Counted from the first letter of the stretch, positions 54,808 to 63,766 are shown. The stretch: 64,000 nt of DNA from Aureimonas ureilytica DSM 18598 = NBRC 106430 (GCF_000382705.1 NZ_ARQE01000002.1:620001-684000); one strand, 5' to 3'. Notes: generated from the sequence alone by a model not told the origin. Program-made: numbers and translations.

Positions 54808-54838
54808 GGCTTTCCAGAGCGTTTTTCCGAGGTTTTCC

Positions 54839-55744
54839 ATGCGACCCCGTTCCTTCCGCGCGTTTCGGTTGACGGGGGCGCTGGCCATGGCGGTCGGCGT
54901 CTCCTCCCCCGCCCTCGCCTTCTCGCAGATCACCGACGAGGACGGAGCGGCGGCGACCCGCCAGGGCGGCATCGTCTCGGTGCCGCTGCCGCCGATCCCG
55001 GGGGCGACCCCACCTGCCGACGCGCCGCCCGCGCAAGGCGCGCAGCCGGGGCCGACGCCCCCCGCCGCCGCGCCGGCCGGTGCCCCGCAAGTGCCCGGAG
55101 ACGCGCCCGCCGCACCCGCTGCCGGCTCTTCAACACCGTCCGCTCCCGCATCGCCCCCCTCCGCCCCCGCATCGCAACTGACGCCGGACCCGGCCAAGCC
55201 GGGCGAGGCCGTGCCGCAGGCGCCCCAAGGCGATCCCGATGCCACGACGGGCGCTCCGCAGGCGAGCGACGTGCCGCCGGCCGAAATTCTCTATGGCGAG
55301 GACAAGCTGCCGGCGCCCGTGCGCGATCTGCGCCGCAAGCTCCTGGAGGTCGCCAAGTCGGGCGACATCGAGAAGCTGCGCCCTCTCCTGGAAACCGGTT
55401 CGGAGGCCACGGCGGTTTCCACCAGCGACGACGGGCAGGACCCGATCGAAATCCTCAAGAACGCGTCCGGCGACGGCCAGGGCGTCGAAATCCTCGCCAT
55501 CCTCCTCGAAACGCTGGATGCGGGCTATGTCCATCTCGACCGGGGCGGCGAGAACGAACTCTTCATGTGGCCCTATTTCACGCAGGTGAATCTGGAAAAG
55601 CTGACCAAGCCGCAGCTCGTGGAGCTGTTCGAGCTGGTCACGGCCGGGGACTACGAGCGGATGCTCGGCAACGGCTCCTATGATTTCTACCGCGTCGGCA
55701 TCTCGCCCGAAGGCCGGTTCGAGTTCTTCATCGCCGGCGACTGA
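54839..55744 (+). CDS. Secreted protein with Pro/Ala-rich linker and conserved C-terminal domain
   Basis: The 301-residue product has a signal peptide (cleavage near ALAFS, residues 25-28), a Pro/Ala-rich stretch from about 50 to 145, and a conserved-looking C-terminal domain of about 150 residues (LYGEDKLPAPVRDLRRKLLEVAKSG, SDDGQDPIEIL, LETLDAGYVHL, WPYFTQVNLEKL, FYRVGISPEGRFEFFIAGD). I recognise homologous-looking proteins from rhizobia only as hypothetical. The linker suggests crossing the peptidoglycan layer. Function unknown. It follows the 86-residue gene by 31 bases. Confidence 0.75.
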   Translation: MRPRSFRAFRLTGALAMAVGVSSPALAFSQITDEDGAAATRQGGIVSVPLPPIPGATPPADAPPAQGAQPGPTPPAAAPAGAPQVPGDAPAAPAAGSSTPSAPASPPSAPASQLTPDPAKPGEAVPQAPQGDPDATTGAPQASDVPPAEILYGEDKLPAPVRDLRRKLLEVAKSGDIEKLRPLLETGSEATAVSTSDDGQDPIEILKNASGDGQGVEILAILLETLDAGYVHLDRGGENELFMWPYFTQVNLEKLTKPQLVELFELVTAGDYERMLGNGSYDFYRVGISPEGRFEFFIAGD

Positions 55745-55778
55745 GCGTCGCCGGCTTTTTCGTTTTCCGATCGACGTC

Positions 55779-57116
55779 TCAGCCGCGCGGCGCCAGCGTT
55801 TCCACGAAGCGCGCGGCCTCGCCCTGTGCCGCCTCGTCGAGCGCACCTTCCCACATGACGCGACGACCGCGCACGATCGTGCCGACCGGCCAGCCCGTGA
55901 CCTCGCGCCCGTCATGCGGCGTCCATTGCGACTTGGAGCCGATCCATTCGTTGCGGATCGTCTCGCGGCGCTTCAAGTCGACCAATGTGAAGTCGGCGTC
56001 CCAGCCGACCGCGATGCGCCCCTTGCCCGACAGGCCGAAAATGCGCTGCGGCCCGGCCGAGGTGAGATCGACGAAGCGCTCCAAGGACAGCCGGCCCTTG
56101 GCGACATGGTCCAGCATCACCGGAACCAGCGTCTGCACGCCGGTCATGCCGGAAGGCGAAGCCGGATAGGGCTTGGCCTTCTCCTCTAGCGTGTGCGGCG
56201 CGTGGTCGGAGCCGAGCACGTCCACGATCCCCTGCTCGATGCCGAACCAGATGCCGTCGCGATGCCTGGCGTCGCGCACCGGCGGGTTCATCTGAAGCTT
56301 GGTGCCGAGCCGGGCATAGTCATCGGCCGACAGCGTCAGATGGTGCGGCGTCGCCTCGCAGGTCGCGTTGGCCTTGTGCTCGGCCAGGAACAGGATTTCC
56401 TCGGCCGTGGAGATATGGAGAACATGGATGCGCGCGCCGGTCTCCTCGGCGATCCGCACCAGCCGCTCGGTGCATTGAAGCGCCGCCACCTCGTCGCGCC
56501 AGACCGGATGCGAGGCCGGGTCGTTCTCGACGCGCAGCCCCATGCGCTCGCGCAGGCGGAACTCGTCCTCCGAATGGAAGGCGGCGCGGCGGCGCGCGCG
56601 CTTCAGGATCTCTCGCACGCCCTCGTCGTCCTCCACGAGGAGCGAGCCGGTGGAGGAGCCCATGAAGACCTTGATGCCCGCCGCGCCCGGCAGGCGCTCG
56701 AGTTCCGCGACGTCGCCCGCGTTCTCGCGCGTGCCGCCGACCCAGAAGGCGAAGTCGCTGTGCATCCGGTGATGGCCGCGCCGCACCTTGTCCGCCAGCG
56801 CCGCCTCGCTCGTCGTCAGCGGATCGGTGTTGGGCATTTCGAAGACGCAGGTGACGCCACCGAGCACGGCCGCGCGCGAACCCGATTCGAGGTCTTCCTT
56901 ATGGGTCGGGCCGGGCTCGCGGAAATGAACCTGGCTGTCGATGACGCCGGGCAGGATATGCAGGCCCGTGCAGTCGATCTCCTCGCCCCCGCTGCCGGCC
57001 GGGATCGTCCCGATCGCGGCGATCCGCCCGTCGCGAATGCCGATATCGCGCGCGCCGACCCCATCCTGGTTGACGACGGTTCCGCCCCGCAGAACCCGCT
57101 CGAACCCTTTGCTCAT
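55779..57116 (-). CDS. pyrC: Dihydroorotase-like amidohydrolase with first metal His replaced by Gln
   Basis: Cyclic amidohydrolase most like type I dihydroorotase, which closes carbamoyl-aspartate in pyrimidine synthesis. The 445-residue product has the metal-binding core, but where the family has Asp-x-His-x-His it reads DSQVHFREPG, so Gln62 replaces the first His while His64 stays. Lys149 (IKVFMG) is in the carboxylated-lysine position, and His181, His231/His234 and Asp304 (GSDHAPH) are present. The same Q variant occurs in related alphaproteobacteria as far as I recall. Activity on dihydroorotate is inferred; another hydantoinase-type substrate is possible. ATG 57119 is an alternative start. 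Confidence 0.8.
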   Translation of the reverse strand: MSKGFERVLRGGTVVNQDGVGARDIGIRDGRIAAIGTIPAGSGGEEIDCTGLHILPGVIDSQVHFREPGPTHKEDLESGSRAAVLGGVTCVFEMPNTDPLTTSEAALADKVRRGHHRMHSDFAFWVGGTRENAGDVAELERLPGAAGIKVFMGSSTGSLLVEDDEGVREILKRARRRAAFHSEDEFRLRERMGLRVENDPASHPVWRDEVAALQCTERLVRIAEETGARIHVLHISTAEEILFLAEHKANATCEATPHHLTLSADDYARLGTKLQMNPPVRDARHRDGIWFGIEQGIVDVLGSDHAPHTLEEKAKPYPASPSGMTGVQTLVPVMLDHVAKGRLSLERFVDLTSAGPQRIFGLSGKGRIAVGWDADFTLVDLKRRETIRNEWIGSKSQWTPHDGREVTGWPVGTIVRGRRVMWEGALDEAAQGEAARFVETLAPRG

Positions 57117-57232
57117 CATCCCGTCCTTGCTTCTTGCCGCCGTTCCGTCAAATACGGTCCCATGCCTTCTAGCCAAAGGCTCGGCCGTCGCAAACCTCGT
57201 TCGCCGGCCGCGCCGAAATGGGATGCACGCTC

Positions 57233-58078
57233 ATGCCCTCCGCCCGCCTGACCGATCGCTCGACGCTTCACCTTTCGGGCGAGGAGGCCAAACCCTTCCT
57301 GCAGAATCTCGTCACCGCCGATCTCGACAAGCTGGATGCGGGCGAAGCGCGCCCCGCCGCGCTTCTGACGCCGCAGGGCAAGATCCTGTTCGATTTCCTC
57401 GTCAGCGCGACGCCGGAGGGCTTGCGCCTCGACGTGGCGGCCGGCGCGCGCGGCGATCTCGCCAAGCGGCTGACGCTCTACAAGCTGCGCGCCAAGATCG
57501 CGATCGCGCCCGTGGACGAGGCGGTGGCGGCGCTCTGGGACGAAGCCGCGCCGCAAGGCGCGCTCGCCGACCGGCGCTTTCCCGGCGGCGTCTTCCGTCT
57601 TTATGGCGAGGCGGCGCTCGGCGCGGGCGAAGAGAACGAGGCCTTCGAGCGGCTGCGCCTGTCGGCCGGCATCGCGGAGGCCGAGCGCGATTTTCCCGCC
57701 TCCGACGTCTTCCCGCATGACGTGCTTCTCGATCAGAACGAAGGCGTCTCCTTCCGCAAGGGCTGCTATGTCGGGCAGGAGGTCGTGTCCCGGATGCAGC
57801 ATCGCGGCACGGCGCGGCGGCGCGTCATGGTGCTGCGCGCGGAACGCCATCTGACGCCCGGCGCGGTGGTGGAAGCGGCCGGCAAACCCGTCGGCACCGT
57901 GCTCAGTGCCTCCGGCTCGCTCGGCATCGGCCTGATGCGCATCGACAAGCTCGCCGACGCGCTGCGCGCCGGACAGGTCGTTTCGGCCGACGGCGTGCCC
58001 CTGGAAACCGAAGTGCCTGCCTGGGCCGGTTATACGCTGCCGGACGCCGCAGCCGAGCCGGCCGAAGGAGAGCGATGA
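57233..58078 (+). CDS. ygfZ: Folate-binding YgfZ family protein
   Basis: Helps maturation or repair of [4Fe-4S] enzymes with tetrahydrofolate. The 281-residue product has the GcvT-like fold and the YgfZ signature KGCYVGQE with Cys178, followed by SRMQHRGTARRR. The N-terminal block FLQNLVTADL and LLTPQGKILFDF are also typical. ATG 57233 is preferred; an in-frame start 15 bases upstream is possible. Its stop overlaps the next gene by four bases. Confidence 0.93.
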   Translation: MPSARLTDRSTLHLSGEEAKPFLQNLVTADLDKLDAGEARPAALLTPQGKILFDFLVSATPEGLRLDVAAGARGDLAKRLTLYKLRAKIAIAPVDEAVAALWDEAAPQGALADRRFPGGVFRLYGEAALGAGEENEAFERLRLSAGIAEAERDFPASDVFPHDVLLDQNEGVSFRKGCYVGQEVVSRMQHRGTARRRVMVLRAERHLTPGAVVEAAGKPVGTVLSASGSLGIGLMRIDKLADALRAGQVVSADGVPLETEVPAWAGYTLPDAAAEPAEGER

Positions 58079-58743
58079 GTTCGGCGCTGCCCCCGACCTC
58101 TCCCGCCCGCCGCGGTGCCAAGGTTCCGCGCGTCTGGCAGCGGATGCTGTCCGGCCGGCGGCTCGACCTTCTCGACCCCTCGCCGCTCGACATCGAGATC
58201 GGCGACATCGCGCATGGGCTGGCGCGCGTCGCGCGCTGGAACGGGCAGACATTGGGCGATCACGCCTTTTCGGTCGCCCAGCATTCCCTGATCGTGGAGA
58301 GCATCGTGGCAGTCAGCGAAAGCGATCCGCGCTGGCGCCTCGCCGCCCTTCTGCATGACGGGCCGGAATATGTGATCGGCGACATGATCTCGCCCTTCAA
58401 GGCGGTTCTCGGCGGCGACTATCGCGGCGTCGAGGCGCGGCTTCAGGGCGCGATCAACCGCCGCTTCGGCCTGCCCGAACATCTGCCGCCCGCGATCCTC
58501 AAACTCGTCAAGGCGGCCGACCGACTGTCGGCCCATTTCGAGGCCAAGCTCCTCGCCGGCTTCACGAGCGGCGAGGCCAACGAGCTGTTCGGCCGGCCGG
58601 GCCGCGACGCGCCGGACGAGGCCCTCTTCGCGCCCCGCCCCGCTGCCGAAGTCGGCGCGGCCTTTCTCGAACGATTCCACCAGCTCGACGCGGCGCTGAG
58701 CGCCCTGCCTCCCGCGCCGCCCGCCCGAAAGGCCCGCTCATGA
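58075..58743 (+). CDS. HD-domain hydrolase (YfbR-like nucleotidase type)
   Basis: The 222-residue product has HD-superfamily metal ligands: His50 region (AHGLARVARWNG), AQHS with His70, and LLHDGPEYVIGD with His94-Asp95, and a later Asp in KAADRL. This arrangement is close to YfbR-type 5'-deoxynucleotidases. ATG overlaps the ygfZ stop and its own stop overlaps the next gene, so all three are translated together. Confidence 0.82.
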   Translation: MSSALPPTSPARRGAKVPRVWQRMLSGRRLDLLDPSPLDIEIGDIAHGLARVARWNGQTLGDHAFSVAQHSLIVESIVAVSESDPRWRLAALLHDGPEYVIGDMISPFKAVLGGDYRGVEARLQGAINRRFGLPEHLPPAILKLVKAADRLSAHFEAKLLAGFTSGEANELFGRPGRDAPDEALFAPRPAAEVGAAFLERFHQLDAALSALPPAPPARKARS

Positions 58744-59255
58744 CCTATCTCGTCGTTTCCTCGCTCGCCGACATGCCGGGCACGGTCGCCCAGCACGGGG
58801 CGCTCGATATCGTCACGCTCATCAATGCCGACACGCTGGTGGAACGGCCGGCGAGCGTCAGCGCCGAGCGCCATCTGTTTCTCGGCATGAACGATATCGC
58901 GGCGCCCACCGAAGGGCTCGTGCCGCCGGGGGAAAGCCATCTCGACCAGCTTCTGGAGTTCGGCCTGCGCTGGGATCGCCACCAGCCGCTGGTGATCCAT
59001 TGCTGGGCCGGCATCAGCCGCTCCACGGCGGCGGCCTATATCCTGGCCTGCGCGATCAACCCGGCGCTGGACGAGATGGCACTGGCGCAGGAGCTGCGCC
59101 GACGCGCGCCGTCCGCGACGCCCAACGCGCTTCTCGTGTCGATCGCCGATCGCCGGCTCGGCCGCGACGGCCGGATGGTCGAGGCGATCCGCTCCATCGG
59201 GCGCGGCGAAAACGCCTTCAGCGGCACGCCCTTCGTTCTGCCGCTGGAGCTTTAG
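58740..59255 (+). CDS. Tyrosine-phosphatase-like protein
   Basis: The 171-residue product contains the cysteine-phosphatase P-loop HCWAGISRS with Cys88 and Arg94 (C-x5-R). An Asp around DR near 79-80 or the D/N region near 51-52 could be the general acid, but this is not clear. It belongs to the PTP/DSP superfamily; protein tyrosine, phosphoinositide and nucleotide substrates are all possible. It is the third gene of a tightly coupled trio. Its last four bases overlap the end of the convergent recO. Confidence 0.82.
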   Translation: MTYLVVSSLADMPGTVAQHGALDIVTLINADTLVERPASVSAERHLFLGMNDIAAPTEGLVPPGESHLDQLLEFGLRWDRHQPLVIHCWAGISRSTAAAYILACAINPALDEMALAQELRRRAPSATPNALLVSIADRRLGRDGRMVEAIRSIGRGENAFSGTPFVLPLEL

Positions 59256-59974
59256 GAACCACGGCCGATCGCCGCCAAAGCTCCGCCGCGCGACACGGGC
59301 TCTTCCAACGCGCGCGGCTCCCACACATGGCGCGCCAGAAAGAAGCGCGTCATGCGAAAGCCCTGATGAAGCGTCGCGGCGCTCGGCGCCTCCGCCTCTC
59401 CGGCGAGAAACGGCGGCAGGGGCAAAAGCCGGTCCTTCCAGGGCTCGCCCGCCTCGCGGCTGACGGCACGGCCGGATTTCGGCGAGACATAGACGAGATC
59501 GTCGCGCCGGCCCGACGCCGCGCAGGTTTCGAGGTCGAGGCCGAAACCGAGGTCTTCGAGCAGCATCACCTCGAAGCGCAGGATGAGCGCGCCCGCCAGA
59601 AGCGGCTCTTCCAGATGCGCGACGATGGTCTGGATCGCGTCGTAAAGGCGCGGATGCGGGTCGCGCTCCGGCAGGAGGCGGATATGGGCGGCGAGAAGCT
59701 GGATGCCGTGCAGCCCGACCGCGCTTTCCATCAGCCGCGCGGCGCGCAATTGCACCGGCTCCACGGTCATGAAGCCGAGATGCTCGTCGAGCCGCGCCCG
59801 CCACGTCGCCTCGACCTGATTGCCGGGCTGGAGCACGGGCTGGAGGCGGCGCGAGCGCCCGCCCCGCACGAGGCCGAGATGACGCCCGCGCTCGCGCGTC
59901 ATCACCTCCGCGACGGCGCTCGTCTCGCCCTGCCGGCGCACGCCGAGAACGATGCCTTCCTCGCGCCATTCCAT
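59252..59974 (-). CDS. recO: DNA repair protein RecO
   Basis: Recombination mediator that loads RecA on SSB-coated gaps with RecR. The 240-residue product has the N-terminal OB-fold ([37 protein letters not shown]) and a helical middle part; the zinc finger of some RecO proteins is reduced here, with only one Cys (LETCAASG). Position downstream of rnc-era is conserved in alphaproteobacteria. A terminator-like hairpin lies between era and recO, so recO may have reduced read-through. Confidence 0.93.
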   Translation of the reverse strand: MEWREEGIVLGVRRQGETSAVAEVMTRERGRHLGLVRGGRSRRLQPVLQPGNQVEATWRARLDEHLGFMTVEPVQLRAARLMESAVGLHGIQLLAAHIRLLPERDPHPRLYDAIQTIVAHLEEPLLAGALILRFEVMLLEDLGFGLDLETCAASGRRDDLVYVSPKSGRAVSREAGEPWKDRLLPLPPFLAGEAEAPSAATLHQGFRMTRFFLARHVWEPRALEEPVSRGGALAAIGRGS

Positions 59975-59996
59975 GAGAGGGTTCCAAAACAGAAAG

Positions 59997-60020
59997 GGCC
60001 GCGAAGCACTCCTCGCGGCC
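59997..60020 (-). terminator. Hairpin between era and recO
   Basis: GGCCGCGA at 59997-60004 pairs with TCGCGGCC at 60013-60020. On the minus strand it is followed by CTTTCTGTTTT, a broken T-run, so it may partly terminate transcripts from era and lower recO expression. Confidence 0.6.
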
Positions 60021-60043
60021 GATCATTATCAGAAGAAGGTAAG

Positions 60044-60079
60044 TCCCGATGGCGGCGCTTTCAACGCCGCCTCGCGGGA
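60044..60079 (-). terminator. Second hairpin directly after era
   Basis: GGCGGCG (60051-60057) pairs with CGCCGCC (60065-60071), and an outer TCCCG/CGGGA pair (60044-60048, 60075-60079) closes an internal loop. It starts at the era stop codon and may protect the 3' end of the mRNA. Confidence 0.5.
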
Positions 60080-61030
60080 TCAGGACGAATAGTCGAGGCC
60101 CATCTCGCGATAGCGCTCGGGGTCGTCGCCCCAGTTCTCGCGCACCTTCACGAACAGGAAGAGATGCACCTTCTGCTCGGCGGCCTCGGTGATTTCCTTG
60201 CGCGCGGCCTGGCCGATCGCCTTCACCGTCTCGCCCTTGTGGCCGAGAACGATGGCCTTCTGCGAGTCGCGCTCGACATAGATCGTCTGCTCGATGCGCA
60301 CCGAACCGTCCGGCCGGGTTTCCCAAAGCTCGGTCTCGACGGTCGAGGCGTAGGGAATTTCCTGATGAAGGCGCAGGAACAGCTTCTCGCGGGTGATCTC
60401 GGCGGCGAGCTGGCGCAGCGGCAGATCGGAAATCTGGTCTTCCGGGTAGTACCAGGGGCCTTCCGGCAGGCGCTGGGCCAGGAAGGCCATGAGATCGTCG
60501 CAGCCCGAGCCGGTCAGCGCCGAGATCATGAAGACGCGCTCGAAATCGCCCTTGGCGGAGATTTCCTGCGTGAGGCCGAGCAGCTTCTCGCGCTTGATCT
60601 GGTCCACCTTGTTGAGGAGCAGGACCTTGGGCTGCTTGACGTCCTTCAGGCGCTCCAAGATCGCCTCGACCTCGTCGCTGATGCCGCGCTGCGCATCGAC
60701 GATCGGCAAAACGATGTCGGCATCCTTGGCGCCGCCCCAGGCGGTGCGGACCATGGCGCGGTCGAGCCGACGCTTGGGATTGAAGACGCCCGGCGTGTCC
60801 ACGAAGACGATCTGCGCATTGTCGCGGATCGCGATGCCGCGAACCAGCGCGCGCGTCGTCTGCACCTTGTGCGTGACGATCGAGACCTTGGTGCCGACGA
60901 GCTGGTTGACGAGGGTCGACTTGCCCGCATTGGGCGCGCCGAGCAGCGCCACGAAGCCCGAGCGCGTCGCGCCGGGCGCGGTCTCGCCGGCTTCAGGATG
61001 GGGCTGTTCGTTCGTCAGGTCGTCGGTCAA
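60080..61030 (-). CDS. era: GTPase Era
   Basis: GTPase that checks 16S rRNA 3' end and 30S maturation. The 316-residue product has G1 GAPNAGKST near 31-39, switch motif TTRALVRGI, G3 DTPGVF, G4 NKVDQ, and a C-terminal KH domain (IVLGHKGETVKAIGQAARKEI). I prefer the TTG at 61030 because GGAGAG lies four bases upstream; an ATG at 61078 would add 16 residues and lacks such a site. rnc lies upstream on the same strand, the usual rnc-era pairing. Confidence 0.94.
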   Translation of the reverse strand: MTDDLTNEQPHPEAGETAPGATRSGFVALLGAPNAGKSTLVNQLVGTKVSIVTHKVQTTRALVRGIAIRDNAQIVFVDTPGVFNPKRRLDRAMVRTAWGGAKDADIVLPIVDAQRGISDEVEAILERLKDVKQPKVLLLNKVDQIKREKLLGLTQEISAKGDFERVFMISALTGSGCDDLMAFLAQRLPEGPWYYPEDQISDLPLRQLAAEITREKLFLRLHQEIPYASTVETELWETRPDGSVRIEQTIYVERDSQKAIVLGHKGETVKAIGQAARKEITEAAEQKVHLFLFVKVRENWGDDPERYREMGLDYSS

Positions 61031-61125
61031 TCGGCTCTCCTCGTGTCGGCCGGCCAAGGGGCCCGCCTTTTGTCTCATTCAAGCCCGCCCATGGGAAGGC
61101 GGATCGTTTCGGCAGCTCTTGTCGG

Positions 61126-61848
61126 TCAGGTCTTATCAGGCACGCCGGTCTGCCAGACGCCCTCGCGCAGGAGAATGACCTCCGCCGCGTTTTGTTCGGC
61201 AATGCGCTTGGAGCGCCCGCGCCCTTCGGCCGGCGCCCGATCGGGCACGCAGGCGCGCACGGTGAAGACCGGCTCGTGGTCGGGGCCGCTGCGCTCGATC
61301 AACTCGTAGGTCGGCGGCACGCCGGCCTGCTTGTGCGACCATTCCTGCAGTTCGGTCTTGGGATCGCGCCGCGCTTCGGCGACGTCGTGGAAGCGCGCGT
61401 CCCAATGCGTCAGGATGAAGCTGCGCGCCGCTTCCAGACCGTGGTCGAGATAGATCGCGGCGATCAGCGCCTCCACCACATCGGCGCGGATGTTGCGGTT
61501 GCGCCCGGCGGCGGCACGCTTCAGGTCGGCCCCGTGGCGGATGAATTCCGGCAGCCCGATCTCGTCGGCGACGGTCGCGCAGGTCTCCGCGCTCACCAGC
61601 GCGTTGAGGCGCAAGGACAGATCGCCCTCGTCGGACTGGGGAAACAGCTCGAAGAGCTTCTGCGCGATCGTCAGGCCGAGCACGCGGTCGCCTAGGAATT
61701 CCAGCCGCTCGTAGCTCGATTTCGAGCCCGTGTTGGCGAGGCTCGAATGCGTCAACGCGCGCTCGAGGCGCGCGCGATCCTTGAAGGCGAGGCCGAGACG
61801 CTCTTCCAGCCGGTCGAGCGCCGGGCCGGAGCCCCTCACCCGAGCCAT
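61126..61848 (-). CDS. rnc: Ribonuclease III
   Basis: Double-stranded RNA endonuclease for rRNA processing and RNA turnover. The 240-residue product has the signature ERLEFLGDRVL at 47-57, the second acidic pair in DVVEALIAAIYLD, and a C-terminal dsRNA-binding domain (PKTELQEW to EQNAAEVIL). The start overlaps the 3' end of lepB by 13 bases. The lepB-rnc-era-recO order is conserved in many proteobacteria. Confidence 0.96.
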   Translation of the reverse strand: MARVRGSGPALDRLEERLGLAFKDRARLERALTHSSLANTGSKSSYERLEFLGDRVLGLTIAQKLFELFPQSDEGDLSLRLNALVSAETCATVADEIGLPEFIRHGADLKRAAAGRNRNIRADVVEALIAAIYLDHGLEAARSFILTHWDARFHDVAEARRDPKTELQEWSHKQAGVPPTYELIERSGPDHEPVFTVRACVPDRAPAEGRGRSKRIAEQNAAEVILLREGVWQTGVPDKT

Positions 61849-62570
61849 GTGAAGATCCGGCTCGGCCGAAGGCTCGACGGCCAGTTCCAGATTTCGAGCG
61901 GCGAGGTGTCGTTCTCCATCGAGAAGAAGATCATCTGCGCCTTGCCCACGAAATTCTCGAAGGGCACGTAGCCGACGTCGAAGCGGCTATCGAGCGAGTT
62001 GTCGCGATTGTCGCCCATCATGAAGTAATGGCCGGCCGGCACGTCGAATTCGCGCGTGTTGTCGCCGATCGAATCCGGGTCGGCGTCGAGCGTCAGATAG
62101 GTGACGCCGTTCGGCAGCGTTTCGCGGAACTGCGGGATCTGCGTGCCGCCGCCCGTCACGAAGAAACCGGCCGGCTCCTTGGGCACGGCCTGCCCGTTGA
62201 TGTAGAGGACGCCGCCGCGCATCTGGATACGATCGCCAGGCAGGCCGACGAGGCGCTTGATATAGTCCGTCTGCGGCTCACTCGGCTTGCGGAACACCAC
62301 GACGTCGCCGCGATGCGGGTCCGAGGCGAGGACGCGCCCTTCGAACAGGTCCGGCGAGAAGGGCAGCGAATATTTCGAGAAGCCGTAGCTCCATTTCGAC
62401 ACGAAGAGATAATCGCCGATCAGAAGCGTCGGCATCATCGAGCCCGACGGGATCGAGAAGGGCTGAAACAGGACGGTGCGGATGACGAGCGCCAGAAGAA
62501 GCGCCTGGACGATGACCTTGACCGTCTCGCCCCAGCCTTCCTTCTTCTTGCCAACGGCCCGATCGACCAT
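61836..62570 (-). CDS. lepB: Signal peptidase I
   Basis: Membrane-bound serine protease that removes signal peptides. The 244-residue product has one N-terminal membrane helix near 17-36, the PSGSMMPTL motif with catalytic Ser44, the general-base Lys in YIKRLVGLPGD, and GDNRDNSLDSR near 200. The C-terminal region contains no second helix. The stop lies inside rnc. A 167-base gap upstream may hold its own promoter. Confidence 0.96.
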   Translation of the reverse strand: MVDRAVGKKKEGWGETVKVIVQALLLALVIRTVLFQPFSIPSGSMMPTLLIGDYLFVSKWSYGFSKYSLPFSPDLFEGRVLASDPHRGDVVVFRKPSEPQTDYIKRLVGLPGDRIQMRGGVLYINGQAVPKEPAGFFVTGGGTQIPQFRETLPNGVTYLTLDADPDSIGDNTREFDVPAGHYFMMGDNRDNSLDSRFDVGYVPFENFVGKAQMIFFSMENDTSPLEIWNWPSSLRPSRIFTWLG

Positions 62571-62737
62571 GCGAAGTCCTTCCTAGTTGCCGCCCCTGCG
62601 GCTCTCGTCTCGTCGCGCCATCTTGAAGCGCGCCAGAAAGAGAAGCCGTGAGGAATCGATCGCTGCCCGTCGCGGAGCCGCGTCTCGTCCCGGCTGTGTA
62701 ATGGGTCGGCGGCTCGCAGGCAATCGTTAGAGAAACG

Positions 62738-63145
62738 TTAAGAGGGCGTGTCCGGCAGCGCTTCGATGATGACGAAGGCCTGGGCAAGCGGAAAGTCGTC
62801 GGTGATGGTGACATGGATCACCGGACGGTGCCCCGCCGGCATCAACGCGGCGAGACGGGTCGCGGCGCCGTTGGTGAGCGCCATGGTCGGCTTGCCGCCG
62901 GGCAGGTTCACGACGCCCATGTCGCGCCAGAAGACGCCCTGCGCCAGCCCCGTGCCGAGTGCCTTGGCGCAGGCTTCCTTGGCGGCGAAGCGCTTGGCGT
63001 AGGAGGCGGCGCGCTGGGCGCGGCGCTCCGATTTCTCGCGCTCGACCGGCGTGAAAACGCGGGCCACGAAGCGCTCGCCATGGCGCTCCAGCGTCTTTTC
63101 CACGCGCCTGATATCGATCAGGTCGCTGCCGATGCCGACGATCAC
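62738..63145 (-). CDS. acpS: Holo-[acyl-carrier-protein] synthase AcpS
   Basis: Attaches 4'-phosphopantetheine to apo-ACP (acpP at 11717-11953). The 135-residue product has [16 protein letters not shown] with Asp8 and [15 protein letters not shown] with Glu57, the two metal ligands. The start is a GTG at 63145 that overlaps the upstream DUF2062 stop by three bases (GTGA arrangement); the open frame runs further but only this start gives the family N terminus. Genes acpS-lepB-rnc-era follow a common order. Confidence 0.95.
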   Translation of the reverse strand: MIVGIGSDLIDIRRVEKTLERHGERFVARVFTPVEREKSERRAQRAASYAKRFAAKEACAKALGTGLAQGVFWRDMGVVNLPGGKPTMALTNGAATRLAALMPAGHRPVIHVTITDDFPLAQAFVIIEALPDTPS

Positions 63146-63738
63146 GACGTCGCGTCCGAGGGCGTGCGGACCGAAACCGGCCGGGCGCGCGTGGCCGAGC
63201 GCTCCTGCGCGCGGCGGGCGCGGCTCGCCTGGAACGAGGCGGCGCCGAAGCGCACCAGCGCATAGGTGAGGCCCGCGAAGGCGAGGCCGAGCGGGATCGA
63301 CCCGACCAGCATGGGCTTCAGATAGGGCTGCCAGATCGCCGCGAGATCGAAATGCCGCAGCGCCGTTTCCAGCCCGGCCGGCGCGGTGCCATCCGGCACC
63401 TCGGCGCGCAGGATGGCGCGGCCGACCTCGTAGGTGGAGGCCCAGACGAGCGGAAAGGTCAGCGGATTGCCGAGAAGGCACCCGAGCGCCGCCGCCGCCA
63501 TGTTGCCGGCGACGCAATAGGCGATCGCGAAGGCCAGGATGAAATGCAGGCCGAGAAACGGCGTGAAGGTCGCAAAGACGCCCGCCGCGACGCCCGCCGC
63601 GATGGCATGGGGCGTCGCGCGAAGGCGCAGGACGCGCTTCTGCATGTAGCGCAGCGACCGGCGCCAGGAGCGCCGCGGCCAAAGCGTGGCGCGCAGGCGC
63701 TGAAGTCGGGTTTCTGGCTGTCGCCGCCGAAACAGCAT
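63142..63738 (-). CDS. DUF2062 domain membrane protein
   Basis: The 198-residue product has a basic N terminus, then a DUF2062 region with four hydrophobic segments (near 45-62, 66-85, 95-110 and 145-165). The [17 protein letters not shown] stretch and [14 protein letters not shown] are typical of this family. The function is unknown to me; DUF2062 proteins are usually small inner-membrane proteins next to acpS or pyrE in alphaproteobacteria. The C terminus is Arg-rich. It overlaps acpS and starts 28 bases after the pyrE stop. Confidence 0.8.
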   Translation of the reverse strand: MLFRRRQPETRLQRLRATLWPRRSWRRSLRYMQKRVLRLRATPHAIAAGVAAGVFATFTPFLGLHFILAFAIAYCVAGNMAAAALGCLLGNPLTFPLVWASTYEVGRAILRAEVPDGTAPAGLETALRHFDLAAIWQPYLKPMLVGSIPLGLAFAGLTYALVRFGAASFQASRARRAQERSATRARPVSVRTPSDATS

Positions 63739-63766
63739 CGTGAACCTAGCTTCCGATCAGGGAACG

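Noticed and set aside
62727-62741. TTAG-N7-TTAA resembling a CtrA site near the acpS stop
   Set aside because: One mismatch, overlaps an acpS codon end, and is about 157 bases from lepB; too weak to list as a site.
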